A stretch of 64,000 nt of DNA from Pseudomonas panipatensis (GCF_900099785.1 NZ_FNDS01000001.1:1-64000); one strand, 5' to 3'; counted from the stretch's first letter, positions 9,491 to 18,239 are shown. The notes: a model not told the origin generated them from the sequence alone. Numbers and translations: made by a program.

Positions 9491-10351
9491 TCAGGCGCGC
9501 CCGGCGGCCGGCGCGCGGGCCTTGGCCAGGAGGATCAGGGCGATGCCGCCGAGCACCGCCAGCGACACCAGCAACAGCCGTGGGCTGATGGTTTCGCCGA
9601 GCAGGGTGGCGCCGGACAGCGCGGCGAGGATCGGCACGCTGAGTTGCACCGAGGCGCCCTGGATCGCCGACAGCCCCGGCAGCGCGCTGTACCAGATGGC
9701 GTAGCCGATGCCGGAGGTCAGCGCACCGGAGAGCAGGGCGTAGGCCAGGCCGGCACCATCCAGGCGCAGGCGCGCCTGGAACAGCAGGGCGAGCAGGGCG
9801 GCGAAGGCAATGGCGCGGAGGAAGTTGCCGCTGGTCACCGCCAGCGGATCGCCGCCGCGCCGGCCGAGCAGCGAATACAGCCCCCAGGCCACGCCGGCCA
9901 GCAGCATCAGCAGGGCGCCCGCCAGCGGCGGCGCGCTGGCGCCGGGCAGCAACTGCGCGAGCAGCCCGCCGAGGGCCAGGAGCAAGCCGAGCAGCGCCTG
10001 CCCGGCGAGGCGTTCGCCGCGCAGCAGACCGGCGAGGATCATGCTCACCTGCACGGCGCCGAACAGCAGCAGCGCGCCGCTGCCGGCATCCAGTTGCACG
10101 TAGGCATAGGAGAAGGCCGCGGCATACACGAACAACGCCGCCGCGCCGCGCCAGTCACCGGCGATCCGGCTGTCGCCGGCGCGCAGGCGCAGCAACAGGC
10201 CGAGCATCAGCGTGCCGGAGAGGATGCGCACGCCGGTGAAGCTCACCGCATCGATGCGGGTGGCCCTCAGGGCCAGGCGGCAGAGCAGCGAGTTGCCGGC
10301 GAAGGCCAGCATCGCCAGCAGCGTCAGCAGCAGGGTGCGCGCGCTGGGCAC
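9491..10351 (-). CDS. EamA/DMT-family transporter
   Basis: This 286-aa membrane protein has ten predicted hydrophobic segments arranged as two five-helix EamA repeats (~5-135 and ~140-275), typical of drug/metabolite exporters. The substrate is unknown. It starts 9 bases after the erbR stop, so it is probably cotranscribed with that regulator, the same neighbourhood as in P. aeruginosa. The C-terminus converges directly on nahK with no intergenic space, so there is no room for a dedicated terminator. Confidence 0.88.
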   Translation of the reverse strand: MPSARTLLLTLLAMLAFAGNSLLCRLALRATRIDAVSFTGVRILSGTLMLGLLLRLRAGDSRIAGDWRGAAALFVYAAAFSYAYVQLDAGSGALLLFGAVQVSMILAGLLRGERLAGQALLGLLLALGGLLAQLLPGASAPPLAGALLMLLAGVAWGLYSLLGRRGGDPLAVTSGNFLRAIAFAALLALLFQARLRLDGAGLAYALLSGALTSGIGYAIWYSALPGLSAIQGASVQLSVPILAALSGATLLGETISPRLLLVSLAVLGGIALILLAKARAPAAGRA

Positions 10352-10360
10352 GAGCGAGCC

Positions 10361-11026
10361 TCAGCGGCGCAGGTAGGTGGAGAAGTCGATGTCGCTGGCG
10401 CTGAGGATCGCCTGCACGCGGTTGTGCACGTTGAGCTTGCGTAGGATCGCCGAGACGTGGGCCTTCACCGTGGTTTCGGCGATGTCCAGGTTGTAGGCGA
10501 TCTGCTTGTTCGACTCGCCCTTGGTCATGCGCTCCAGCACCAGCAGTTGCTTGCGCGTCAGCGCCTGCAGGAGTTCCGGCGGGATGCTGTGCTCCTCGTG
10601 GCCGCTGCGCCGTGGCGAGGTCTTCTGCGTGCGGATGATGTCCGAGGGCAGGTAGACGTTGCCGTTGAGAATCTGCTCGATGGCCGCGGTCATCTGCCCG
10701 CGCGGCGAGGACTTGGTGATGAAGCCCACCGCGCCGTAGGTGATGGCCTGCAGCACCACCTGCTTGTCCTGCTCGGCGGAGACGATCACCACCGGAATGG
10801 TCGGGGCTTCGTTGCGCAGGCTCATCAGGCCGTTGAGGCCGTGCATGCCGGGCATGTTCAGGTCGAGCAGGATCAGGTCGAGGTCGTCGTGCTCCAGGGT
10901 CAGGCCCAGGGCGCTGTCGAGGTCGGCGGTCTCCATCACTTCGCTGCCGGGGAAGCCGTCGGCGATGACGTTGTGGATGGCCTCGCGGAACAGCGGGTGA
11001 TCGTCGGCGATCAGGATCTTGTACAT
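10361..11026 (-). CDS. erbR: LuxR/NarL-type response regulator ErbR (AgmR)
   Basis: This 221-aa protein has an N-terminal receiver with phospho-acceptor Asp55 ([10 protein letters not shown]) and a C-terminal LuxR helix-turn-helix containing the [20 protein letters not shown] recognition region. The ErbR/AgmR/PedR1 family activates the PQQ alcohol-oxidation regulon and pqq genes, probably with ErcS as an upstream kinase. GAGGTCAC lies about 9 bases before ATG 11026; the longer in-frame extension to 11194 has no ribosome site and is not used. In P. aeruginosa this gene is followed by eraSR; here eraSR is absent and a CRSDCW-motif gene lies upstream instead. Confidence 0.92.
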   Translation of the reverse strand: MYKILIADDHPLFREAIHNVIADGFPGSEVMETADLDSALGLTLEHDDLDLILLDLNMPGMHGLNGLMSLRNEAPTIPVVIVSAEQDKQVVLQAITYGAVGFITKSSPRGQMTAAIEQILNGNVYLPSDIIRTQKTSPRRSGHEEHSIPPELLQALTRKQLLVLERMTKGESNKQIAYNLDIAETTVKAHVSAILRKLNVHNRVQAILSASDIDFSTYLRR

Positions 11027-11084
11027 GGCCAGTGACCTCGTTGTTATCGTGCTGCGCGGCGCGCGGCAAGGCGCCGTGGGTCGA

Positions 11085-11639
11085 TCAGGGATAGGGTTGC
11101 GGCTGGGCGTCCTGCAGGGGCAGACCGGCCTGTTCCCAGGCGTCGATACCGTCACGGTACCAGTACAAGCGGGTATAGCCCAGCGCGTGGGCACGCTTGA
11201 TCGCGTTCCAGCTCAACCAGCAGTCGGATCGGCAGTAGAACACCAGCGGGCGGCTCGGGTCGCCATCGGTCAGGCGCCGCAGGTTGTCGCTGAAATAGGC
11301 CTGCCAGCCGGCGTCCAGTTGGCCATTGCCGGTATTCGCCAGCCATAGGCTGCCGGGCAGGTTGCGGTGCGGCGCGTCTTCGATGAACTGGCCGTTGAGC
11401 CACTGGCGGCGGTAGACGTCGACCAGCCGCGCGCCCGGCTGGCGCTTGAGGAAAACGCGCAGGGCCGGCGTGTCGAGGGTGGTGGCGTGATCGGCGCTGG
11501 GCGGCGTCGGGCTGCGGTACTGGCTGAGCCGGTAGCCGTCGGCGGAGAACAGCGCGGCATCCTCCGCCCGTGCCGCCGGGGCGGAAGCGATCAGCAGGCC
11601 CAGCAGGCAGCCGAGCAGGGCAGGGGCGAGGCGTGGCAT
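11085..11639 (-). CDS. PQQ-dependent catabolism-associated CXXCW-type rhodanese-like protein
   Basis: This 184-aa secreted protein has a signal peptide ending near AARAEDA and a rhodanese-like fold. The active-site region reads [17 protein letters not shown], with two cysteines and the diagnostic CW. The family occurs only beside PQQ alcohol dehydrogenase systems. Its chemistry is unknown; a sulfur-transfer or redox role is a guess. The start at ATG 11639 gives the cleanest signal peptide (upstream in-frame Met at 11675 is not preferred). It lies 58 bases before erbR on the same strand and 105 bases after the ABC permease gene. Confidence 0.85.
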   Translation of the reverse strand: MPRLAPALLGCLLGLLIASAPAARAEDAALFSADGYRLSQYRSPTPPSADHATTLDTPALRVFLKRQPGARLVDVYRRQWLNGQFIEDAPHRNLPGSLWLANTGNGQLDAGWQAYFSDNLRRLTDGDPSRPLVFYCRSDCWLSWNAIKRAHALGYTRLYWYRDGIDAWEQAGLPLQDAQPQPYP

Positions 11640-11744
11640 GGCGGTATCTCGGGTTTTTCTTTTTGTAGCCGCCATTACATGCCAGGCGCGCGACTTTGCA
11701 AATGCGACGTTGAGAGGGGAAAAACAGTACTAAAGGATGAATTT

Positions 11745-12557
11745 TCAGCCCTTGCGCAAGGCCGCGTGTTGCGGGTTGAAGGTGGCCACCGCGAGGCCGG
11801 CGAAGAGCAGCGTCAGGCCCAGGCAGACGCCCAGCGCCAGCGGATTGAGGCGCTGGTAGAGGGCGAAGCGCACCAGCTCCACGGCATGGCTGAACGGATT
11901 CAGCGCGCACAGCCAGTACAGCCACTGGCTGGCCTCGCGCATCTTCCACAGCGGGTAGAGCGCCGAGGAGAGGAAGAACAGCGGGAAGATGACGAAGTTC
12001 ATCACCCCGGCGAAGTTCTCCAGTTGGCGGATGCCGTTGGACAGCAGCAGGCCCAGGGCGCTGAGCAGCAGCGCCGCCAGCAGCAGCGCCGGCAGCGCGG
12101 CGAGCAGGCCCCAGGCCGGCGGCTGCACGCCGTACAGCCAGGCGATGACGAGGAAGGCGTAGACCTGCAGCAAGGACACCAGCGCGGTGGCCAGCAGCTT
12201 GCTGGCGAGCAGGAAGGCGCGCGGCAGCGGGCTGGTCAGCAGCACGCGCATGCTGCCCATCTCGCGGTCGTAGACCATCGACAGCGAGCCCTGCATGCCG
12301 TTGAACAGCAGGATCATGCAGCACAGCCCGGGGACGATGTAGGTCTCGTAGGTGACGTAGGTGTCGTAGGGCTCGATGATCGAGATGCCCAGCGCGGCGC
12401 GGAAGCCGGCGGCGAACACCAGCAGCCAGAGCAGCGGTCGCACCAGCGCGCTGAGGAAGCGCGAGCGTTGCAGGACGAAGCGCAGCCATTCGCGCACGAC
12501 GATGCCGCGCAGGCACTGCCAGTAGGCACTGAGGGGAAAAGCGACGGCGCTGCTCAT
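11745..12557 (-). CDS. ABC transporter permease of the PQQ alcohol system (PedC-like)
   Basis: This 270-aa ABC-2 type permease has six hydrophobic segments and the DREMGSMRVLLTSPLPR cytoplasmic loop typical of the family. It is the membrane partner of the ATPase encoded just upstream; its ATG overlaps that gene's stop by four bases (ATGA), so the pair is translationally coupled. Permeases of this group are confined to quinoprotein alcohol clusters and may export an alcohol-derived or PQQ-related compound, but no substrate is established. The longer in-frame extension to 12746 only reads through the ATPase gene. Confidence 0.88.
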   Translation of the reverse strand: MSSAVAFPLSAYWQCLRGIVVREWLRFVLQRSRFLSALVRPLLWLLVFAAGFRAALGISIIEPYDTYVTYETYIVPGLCCMILLFNGMQGSLSMVYDREMGSMRVLLTSPLPRAFLLASKLLATALVSLLQVYAFLVIAWLYGVQPPAWGLLAALPALLLAALLLSALGLLLSNGIRQLENFAGVMNFVIFPLFFLSSALYPLWKMREASQWLYWLCALNPFSHAVELVRFALYQRLNPLALGVCLGLTLLFAGLAVATFNPQHAALRKG

Positions 12558-13285
12558 GCACAGGCTCCCAGGCCGGTCAGGTGGTCGAAGGCGTGGGCCA
12601 GGCTGCCGGCGTGCGGCGCGCAGATCGCCGCCGTTTCGCCCTGGGCCACCAGGCGGCCGCGATCGAGCACCAGCAGGGCGTCCTGGTCGCCCACCTCGTC
12701 GAGCAGGTGGGTGGTCCAGAGCACCGCCAGGCCGTCGTCGCGGCACAGCTTGCGGACGTGTTGGTTGAGCGCCTGGCGCGCCGCCGGGTCGAGGCCGACG
12801 CTGGCCTCGTCGAGCAGCAGCAGGCGCGGTTGATGGAGCAGCGCGCGGGCGATTTCCAGGCGCCGCCGGTGGCCGCCGTTGAGCGCGCGGACCTTGTCGT
12901 GGCGGCGTTCGTGCAACTGCTGGCGGAGCAGTTCCTGGTCGATGCGGGCGCTCGCCACGCTGCGCGGCAGGCCATGCAGGGCGGCGTGGTAGCGCAGGTT
13001 CTGTTCGACGCTCAGGTCCAGGTCGAGGGTGCTCTGCTGGAACACCACGCCGAGCTGGCGCAGGGCCAGGCGCGGTTGCCGGCGCAGCGAGCAGCCGCCG
13101 ACCTCGATCTCGCCCTGCTGCAGGTCGTAGAGGCGGGTGAGCAGGGCGATCAGGGTCGATTTGCCGGCGCCGTTGGGCCCGAGCAGGGCGGTGAAGCGCC
13201 CGGCCGGCAGGCTGAAACCGACGCCATCGAGGGCGCGGCGGGCGCCGTAGGCGAAGGCCAGGTCGCGAACCTCCAGGGCGTTCAT
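12554..13285 (-). CDS. ABC transporter ATPase of the PQQ alcohol system
   Basis: This 243-aa nucleotide-binding subunit has Walker A GPNGAGKS, Q-loop VFQQ, Walker B LLLLDEAS and the switch histidine in WTTHLLDE. The signature motif is atypical (LNGGHRRRLE instead of LSGGQ), a visible departure, although NGG-type variants occur in this subfamily. It has four-base ATGA overlaps both with the upstream beta-propeller gene and with the downstream permease gene, so the operon is tightly coupled. It belongs to the PQQ-associated ABC family; transport direction and substrate are unknown. Confidence 0.9.
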   Translation of the reverse strand: MNALEVRDLAFAYGARRALDGVGFSLPAGRFTALLGPNGAGKSTLIALLTRLYDLQQGEIEVGGCSLRRQPRLALRQLGVVFQQSTLDLDLSVEQNLRYHAALHGLPRSVASARIDQELLRQQLHERRHDKVRALNGGHRRRLEIARALLHQPRLLLLDEASVGLDPAARQALNQHVRKLCRDDGLAVLWTTHLLDEVGDQDALLVLDRGRLVAQGETAAICAPHAGSLAHAFDHLTGLGACA

Positions 13286-14250
13286 GGCGTCACCACCACG
13301 CCCCAGGGATAGCGCCCGACCTTGATCGAGCGGGTCACCTTGAGCGAGGGCACATCGATGACCGAGACGTCGCCGCTGATGCCGTTGGTGGCCAGCAGCA
13401 GGCTTTCGTCCGGGTTGAACGCCAGGTGCCAGACGCGCCGCCCGACCAGCAGGTAGTCGAGCACCTCGAAGGTCTTGGCGTCGACCACCGCGACGTGGTT
13501 GGCCGGGCCGAGGGCGACGAAGGCGTACTTGCCGTCACTGGTCAGCTTCACCCCCACCGGTTGGATCTTGTCCGGGTGCACGCCCTTGATGGCGAAGCGC
13601 AGGGTCTTGAGGATCTTGCGGCTGGCCACGTCGACCACGCTGACGGTGCCGCCGATTTCCGCCGAGGCCCAGACCTGGCTGCCGTCCTTGTTGAACTCCA
13701 CGTGCCGCGGGCGCTGGTCGACCAGGGTGCTGTCCACCAGCGTCTGCGTGGCGGTGTCGATCCAGTGCAGCATGTTGGTGGTTTCGCTGGTGTTCACCGC
13801 CCACTTGCCGTCGGGGCTGACCGCCATGCCCTCGGGTTCGACGCCGACGTTGACCTGGCCGAGCACCTTGGCGGTCTGCGTATCGACCACCGTCACCAGC
13901 GAGTCGTTCTCGTTGGAGATGTACAGCCAGCGATCGTTGGGGTGCAGGGCGAACTGCTCGGGGTCGGCGCCCGAAGGCAGTTGCCTGATGATCTTGCCGC
14001 TGGCCAGGTCCATCACCTGCACGGTGTCGGAGTCGCTGGCGCAGATGTACAGCAGCTTGTTGTCGTGGGACAGCGCCAGGCCGCGCGGACGCTTGCCGGT
14101 GTCCAGGGTGCGGGTGACCGTCATGCTGTCGAGGTCGATCACACTGAGGTTGTTGTCCTTCTCGTTGGACACGTAGGCGGTCGCGGCGAAGGCCGGTGGC
14201 GCCAGGGACAACGCGATGCCGAGCAGGCAGGGCAGGGCGGATCTGGGCAT
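13282..14250 (-). CDS. PQQ-associated YVTN beta-propeller protein
   Basis: This 322-aa secreted protein has a signal peptide (ends AFAATA) and about seven repeats of ~42 residues of YVTN type, with recurring patterns such as VSNEKDNNLSVID, ISNENDSLVTVVD and TNGISGDVSVID. The family is found beside the PQQ ABC transporter genes. It probably sits in the periplasm as a binding or scaffold protein, but no activity is known. ATG 14250 is preferred because of GAGGA 7 bases upstream; ATG 14271, which overlaps the previous stop, adds seven residues (MALEEPA). Confidence 0.88.
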   Translation of the reverse strand: MPRSALPCLLGIALSLAPPAFAATAYVSNEKDNNLSVIDLDSMTVTRTLDTGKRPRGLALSHDNKLLYICASDSDTVQVMDLASGKIIRQLPSGADPEQFALHPNDRWLYISNENDSLVTVVDTQTAKVLGQVNVGVEPEGMAVSPDGKWAVNTSETTNMLHWIDTATQTLVDSTLVDQRPRHVEFNKDGSQVWASAEIGGTVSVVDVASRKILKTLRFAIKGVHPDKIQPVGVKLTSDGKYAFVALGPANHVAVVDAKTFEVLDYLLVGRRVWHLAFNPDESLLLATNGISGDVSVIDVPSLKVTRSIKVGRYPWGVVVTP

Positions 14251-14270
14251 GGCGGGTTCCTCAAGGGCCA

Positions 14271-15473
14271 TCAGGGTTTGCCGGCGGCCAGGTTGCAGCG
14301 GCTTTCCGCTGCATCGAGGCCGAGGCTGTCGAGTTCGCTGTCGGGGTGCAGGAAGCCTTCCTGCGGCGAGGTGCTGGCCAGCGCGCGCGGCTGCACCAGC
14401 GGGATCGGCTGGCGCAACTGGCCGTCCCAGGTGCGGTAGCTGAGCTTGTAGCCCTTGAAGCCGTCCAGCGGCAGGTCCGGGCTCAGCGACAGCGCGCGGA
14501 TCGCCATGGCGTCGGCGTCGCGCAGGCGCGTCACCGCGCTGGCGATGCTGCGCACGGCGATCCAGGCGGCGAAGTCGCGGTCGTTCATCCAGCGCTTGGC
14601 GTAGTCCTCGAAGCGTTTCTGCAACTGCGCGGCGCCGTAGGTTTCCACGGTCTTGTGCCAGCCGGTCGGCACCAGGCCCTGGGTGCCGGCCACCGGACGC
14701 GGCAGCCAGGTGTTGTAGGGCACGTATTCGCCGAAGTCGCCGTGTTCGTCGGCCACCAGCACCACGTCGTAATCGCCGGACTGGGTGAACAGCGGCATGT
14801 CGGCCTGGGCGCTGCGGCGCTGGTCGTTGGCGAAGGTGAAGGCCTTCTCTTCGATGATCGTCGCGCCGAAGCGCTTGGCCGAGCGGCGCAGGGCGGCGGC
14901 GTAGGCCTGGTCTTCCGGGCGCTGGCCGACGATCAGCAGCCAGTGGGTCCATTTGCGCAGGACCAGGAACTGGGTCAGGGCGTCGGTCAGCATCAGCCGG
15001 CTGGGCAGGGTGTGCAGTACGTTCAGCGCGCAGTCGCTGGCGCGCAGTTCGTCATCGGCGGCGCCGGCGTTGAACAGCAGGCTGTCCGGCAGCGCGCCGG
15101 CGAGCTGGCGCAGGGTCGCGGCCGGGGCGTTGACGACGAACAGGCGCAGGCCCTGGTCATGCAGGCGGCGGGCTTCGGCGAGGAGCTGCTGCGGGCTGTC
15201 GCCGCTGGCGCTGAGCAGGCTGTAGTGCTGATTGAGGAAGCGCCCGGTGCTGTTGTTGTCGCTGATCGCCAGCTCGGCGCCACGCAGGCCGGCGTCGCTC
15301 GGCTCGGGGATGACGTTGGAGAGCAGCGGGCCGGGATCGGGCGTGTAACCCAGGTAGCCGATGCGTACGTCGAGCGCGGCGGGCGCGTCGGTGGCGCGGG
15401 CATCGAGGCTGAGCAGGGCGGCGCAGGCCAGCGCGAGCAGGTAGGCCATGCCGTGTAACGCGAACGGGCGCAT
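14271..15473 (-). CDS. ABC transporter substrate-binding protein of the PQQ alcohol system
   Basis: This 400-aa periplasmic-binding protein of the branched-chain amino-acid type (Peripla_BP_6-like) has a signal peptide ending near DARA. It is the first gene of the minus-strand operon with the beta-propeller, ATPase and permease. AAGGAG lies 8 bases before ATG 15473. The longer frame to 15605 lacks a ribosome site. Family members are annotated only from context with PQQ alcohol dehydrogenases. The combination of a binding protein (an importer trait) with an ABC-2 permease (usually an exporter trait) is odd and leaves the direction of transport open. Confidence 0.88.
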   Translation of the reverse strand: MRPFALHGMAYLLALACAALLSLDARATDAPAALDVRIGYLGYTPDPGPLLSNVIPEPSDAGLRGAELAISDNNSTGRFLNQHYSLLSASGDSPQQLLAEARRLHDQGLRLFVVNAPAATLRQLAGALPDSLLFNAGAADDELRASDCALNVLHTLPSRLMLTDALTQFLVLRKWTHWLLIVGQRPEDQAYAAALRRSAKRFGATIIEEKAFTFANDQRRSAQADMPLFTQSGDYDVVLVADEHGDFGEYVPYNTWLPRPVAGTQGLVPTGWHKTVETYGAAQLQKRFEDYAKRWMNDRDFAAWIAVRSIASAVTRLRDADAMAIRALSLSPDLPLDGFKGYKLSYRTWDGQLRQPIPLVQPRALASTSPQEGFLHPDSELDSLGLDAAESRCNLAAGKP

Positions 15474-15553
15474 GGGCGACTCCTTGTTGTTGTGTCGCCA
15501 GCATAGGAAGCGCCGTGGGGGCGGAAAATATGCAGAAAGTAGCGTTGGGGCGA

Positions 15554-15568
15554 TACCAAGGTAGTAGG
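15554..15568 (+). promoter_or_regulatory. ped-type box in the divergent promoter region
   Basis: TACCAAGGTAGTAGG, the best match to the motif shared by this regulon. It lies in plus orientation 73 bases before the 51-aa gene, and about 80 bases before the divergent binding-protein gene on the minus strand. A related GCAGAAAGTAG lies about 22 bases to the left. It is likely a regulator site; the protein that binds is inferred only. Confidence 0.5.
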
Positions 15569-15628
15569 TCGCTCGCCGCGTCGCGGCTCTAGCATGGCGG
15601 CACAAGAACCAGAAGAGGAGCCGTCGCC

Positions 15629-15784
15629 ATGCGCATCGCCGTCACCCTCGTCCTGCCGATCCTGCTGATGCTCAGCCTGTTCGGTTTCGACTTTCTCTAC
15701 AGCATGAAGACCCAGCAGGCCGCCGGTCAGGCGCAGGCCACGCGCCTCTGCGCCGAGGGTCGCGCCTGCCACCTCGGGCCCTGA
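15629..15784 (+). CDS. 51-aa small membrane protein gene in the PQQ regulon
   Basis: ATG 15629 is preceded by AGAGGAG at 8 bases. The frame codes for 51 residues: a short basic start (MRIAV), one hydrophobic helix (about residues 4-24, LPILLMLSLFGF), then a polar tail with two cysteines (CAEGRAC) and a histidine before the TGA at 15782. A ped-type box lies 73 bases upstream and a 10-bp hairpin begins 7 bases after the stop, so it looks like a complete monocistronic unit. It occupies the place where P. putida has pedE. I do not recognise a family. It could be a small inner-membrane partner of the periplasmic alcohol-oxidising chain. Confidence 0.62.
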   Translation: MRIAVTLVLPILLMLSLFGFDFLYSMKTQQAAGQAQATRLCAEGRACHLGP

Positions 15785-15790
15785 CCCGCG

Positions 15791-15821
15791 TGGCGCCGGC
15801 CGGCTGCTCGCGCCGGCGCCA
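15791..15821 (+). terminator. hairpin after the 51-aa gene
   Basis: TGGCGCCGGC (15791-15800) pairs perfectly with GCCGGCGCCA (15812-15821) over an 11-base loop. It starts 7 bases after the small gene's stop. There is no T tract. 15822-15985 holds nothing else I can support. Confidence 0.5.
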
Positions 15822-15985
15822 TCCCTCGTCGCGTCACCCCGTCCGGCCGGGCGCATGGCGGCGTCCGCCGTTCCTTCACGTCTTCCGTCGCGCCCCGTCG
15901 TGCGCCTGGCCCGGCCCGGCGGCATCCGGCCGCGCGGGCCTTTCGCCAGGGGCGCGGGGGCCGTCTGGCGGCGTACCGCCGCCCT

Positions 15986-16020
15986 AGTACGAAGGGAGTA
16001 GGCAAGGTCATCCAAAGCAG
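15986..16020 (+). promoter_or_regulatory. tandem ped-type boxes upstream of pedF
   Basis: TAGTACGAAGGGAGTAGG (15985-16002) and a second half-like copy TCCAAAGCAG (16011-16020) lie 22 bases apart, i.e. on the same face of the helix. The first is 123 bases before pedF. pqqA has the same tandem spacing. Probably an activator site of the ErbR/PedR type, by inference. Confidence 0.5.
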
Positions 16021-16112
16021 CATTCGGGGTGTCCGCTGGCGTTCTTAACATGCATCCCATGGCGCTCCACCGGACGCCTCGCCTTGCCCAGCATCTCAAA
16101 GAGGATGAAGTG

Positions 16113-16550
16113 ATGAACAACAAAAACTCCCTGCGTGGCCTGCTGCTGCTGGCCGGTCTCGCTGTCTCGGCCCTGGTCTTCGCCCATGGCGACGTGACCC
16201 CGCAGGCGGTGGACACCAAGGGGCTGGACCCGCTGGGCAAGGACTGGCGCGATAGCAACCCGTACCGCGCGCCCTACGCGAACAACAAGCTGGCGGTGGA
16301 AATCGGCGCTTCCGCCTACACCCAGAACTGCGCGCGCTGCCATGGCCTGGAGGCCATCTCCGGCGGCATCGCGCCCGACCTGCGCAAGCTCGATCCGGGC
16401 ACCGAGGGTGACGAGTGGTTCAAGGAGCGGGTGATCAACGGTGCGGTGCGCGATGGCGCGGTGTACATGCCGAAGATGGCCGACTACATCAGCCAGGAAG
16501 GCCTCTGGGCGATCCGCAGCTACCTGGAAAGCAAGCACGTCGACGAGTGA
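16113..16550 (+). CDS. pedF: cytochrome c550 (PedF / ExaB)
   Basis: This 145-aa secreted monohaem cytochrome has a signal peptide ending VFAHG, the haem attachment site CARCH, and a C-terminal axial methionine probably in VYMPKMADY. It takes electrons from the PQQ alcohol dehydrogenase in the periplasm and passes them to the terminal oxidase. AGAGGA lies 7 bases before ATG 16113; upstream in-frame starts are not used. It is the first gene of a four-gene operon (5, 28 and 27-base gaps follow). In P. aeruginosa the equivalent exaB is divergent from exaA; here the arrangement is that of the P. putida ped cluster. Confidence 0.93.
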   Translation: MNNKNSLRGLLLLAGLAVSALVFAHGDVTPQAVDTKGLDPLGKDWRDSNPYRAPYANNKLAVEIGASAYTQNCARCHGLEAISGGIAPDLRKLDPGTEGDEWFKERVINGAVRDGAVYMPKMADYISQEGLWAIRSYLESKHVDE

Positions 16551-16555
16551 CCGCC

Positions 16556-17437
16556 ATGCGCCTGCTGACTCTGTTCGTGGCTCTGTTCCTGCTGCTTTCG
16601 CAAGCGCAGGCCCATGTGCGCCCGTACGACGACATCGTCGCCTCGGGCGTGCTCAAGGTGGCGGTGTACGAGAACTTCCCGCCGTACAGCTTCGTCCAGG
16701 ATGGCCAGGCGCACGGGATCGACATCGACCTGGCGACCCGGCTCGCCCAGGGGCTCGGGTTGCGTCCCGAGTTCCTCTGGGTGACGCCCGGCGAGCGCAT
16801 CGACGATGATTTGCGCAACTTCATCTGGAAGGGCCATTACCTGCGCCCCGGCGTACTCGCCGACATCATGCTGCGGGTGCCCTACGATCGCGAATTCTCC
16901 AACCGGCGCAATGACGTCGGCGAACTGGCCAACGCCCAGGTGGTGATGTTCGGCCCCTACCAGCGCGAGCGCTGGCAGGTGGTCAGCGACACCCGGCGGC
17001 TGCCGCAGGTGGACACCATCGCGGCGTTCCGCGAGCACCGCATCGGCGTCGAACTGGACAGCGTGCCGTCGTTCTACCTCAGCTCGGTGCTGGGCGGTCA
17101 GCTCAGCGCCATGACCGAGCACTACCCGAGCACCCAGGCGGCCTTCGACGCCATGCGCGGCGGCAAGGTCGACGCGGTCATGGCCCTGCGCGGCGAGCTG
17201 GACTGGATGCGCGCGCAGGCCCATGACGACAACCTGAAGAATGCCGAGAACGCCTATCCCAACCTCGGTCAGCCGGAGTGGGACATCGGCATGGCGGTGC
17301 ATGAAAGCAACCGCCAGCTTTCCAACGCCATCGACGGCGAGCTGGAGGATCTGATCCACAGCGGCGAGTTGGCGAAGATCTATGCCGGCTACGGCTTGCG
17401 CTACGAGTTGCCGGGGCTCTACCAGGACGTGCAATGA
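16556..17437 (+). CDS. quinoprotein dehydrogenase-associated substrate-binding protein (PedG/MoxJ-like)
   Basis: This 293-aa protein has a signal peptide (ends AQAHV) and an SBP_bac_3-like fold starting SGVLKVAVYENFPPYSF. MxaJ/XoxJ-type proteins of this family accompany PQQ dehydrogenases and are thought to help maturation or activation of the enzyme rather than transport. No permease is adjacent. It begins 5 bases after the pedF stop and is probably cotranscribed with it. Confidence 0.88.
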   Translation: MRLLTLFVALFLLLSQAQAHVRPYDDIVASGVLKVAVYENFPPYSFVQDGQAHGIDIDLATRLAQGLGLRPEFLWVTPGERIDDDLRNFIWKGHYLRPGVLADIMLRVPYDREFSNRRNDVGELANAQVVMFGPYQRERWQVVSDTRRLPQVDTIAAFREHRIGVELDSVPSFYLSSVLGGQLSAMTEHYPSTQAAFDAMRGGKVDAVMALRGELDWMRAQAHDDNLKNAENAYPNLGQPEWDIGMAVHESNRQLSNAIDGELEDLIHSGELAKIYAGYGLRYELPGLYQDVQ

Positions 17438-17465
17438 GCGGCGCGGCCGCTCCCAGGGAGACGTG

Positions 17466-18212
17466 ATGCGCAGACGCAGCCTGCTCTTCGGCCTCTGCGG
17501 CCTGCCGCTGTTGGCGGCGGCCGTGGAGGGTGATCCGATGCCCTCGGTGATGTGGGACTTCCACCACAAGCGCCTGTTGAACGGCGAACCCTTCGTCTTC
17601 GACCCACGGGTGAAACTCAGCGTGCCGCCCTTCGCCGAGGACGCCCGGCAGGTGCCGGTGGAGGTCGATGCGCGAGCCTTGCCGGGGCGCTTCGAGCGCC
17701 TGCTGCTGTGGGCCGAACTGAACCCCATCGCGCATGTGCTGACGCTCTATCCGGGGCCGCAACTGGAGCCCTTGCTGGCGGTGCGCATCCGCATCCAGCA
17801 GGCCACGCCGATCCGTGCCGCGTTGCGCGGCAGCGATGGCCTCTGGCACGTCGGCTCGGCCTGGATCGACGCCGCCGGCGGTGGCTGCACCGCGCCCAGC
17901 GTGGTGCGTGCGCAGCCGGGCTGGGAGGAGCGTCTGGGCCAGGTCCACGGGCGGCGCTACGAGCGCGGCGCGAACAGTCGCCTGCGCCTGTCGGTGTCGC
18001 ACCCGATGGACAACGGCCTGGTCGGCGGCATCCCCGAGTTCTACCTCGACCACGCCGAGCTGCGCGGCAGCGAGGGCGAGCTGCTGGCGCGCCTCGACCT
18101 GTTCCCGGCGGTCAGCGAGAACCCCACCTTCACCTTCGAGGTGCGCGGTCATCCGCACACCCAGCTCTGGCTGCACGACAACAATGGCAACGAATTCAAG
18201 GCCGGGCTCTAG
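17466..18212 (+). CDS. quinoprotein dehydrogenase-associated SoxYZ-like carrier
   Basis: This 248-aa secreted protein (signal RRRSLLFGLCGLPLLAAA, close to a Tat start) is a fusion of SoxY-like and SoxZ-like beta-sandwich domains (~25-140 and ~155-245). A conserved cysteine lies in GGGCTAPS at the centre, in the position of the SoxY swinging-arm cysteine. SoxYZ carries sulfur intermediates; the function of these quinoprotein-linked relatives is not known. It is encoded between the PedG-like protein and the metallohydrolase, and these two probably act together as a 'relay' set. GGGAGA precedes ATG 17466. Confidence 0.85.
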   Translation: MRRRSLLFGLCGLPLLAAAVEGDPMPSVMWDFHHKRLLNGEPFVFDPRVKLSVPPFAEDARQVPVEVDARALPGRFERLLLWAELNPIAHVLTLYPGPQLEPLLAVRIRIQQATPIRAALRGSDGLWHVGSAWIDAAGGGCTAPSVVRAQPGWEERLGQVHGRRYERGANSRLRLSVSHPMDNGLVGGIPEFYLDHAELRGSEGELLARLDLFPAVSENPTFTFEVRGHPHTQLWLHDNNGNEFKAGL

Positions 18213-18239
18213 CCGGTCGCCTGCGCTGGCGAGGTCCCC

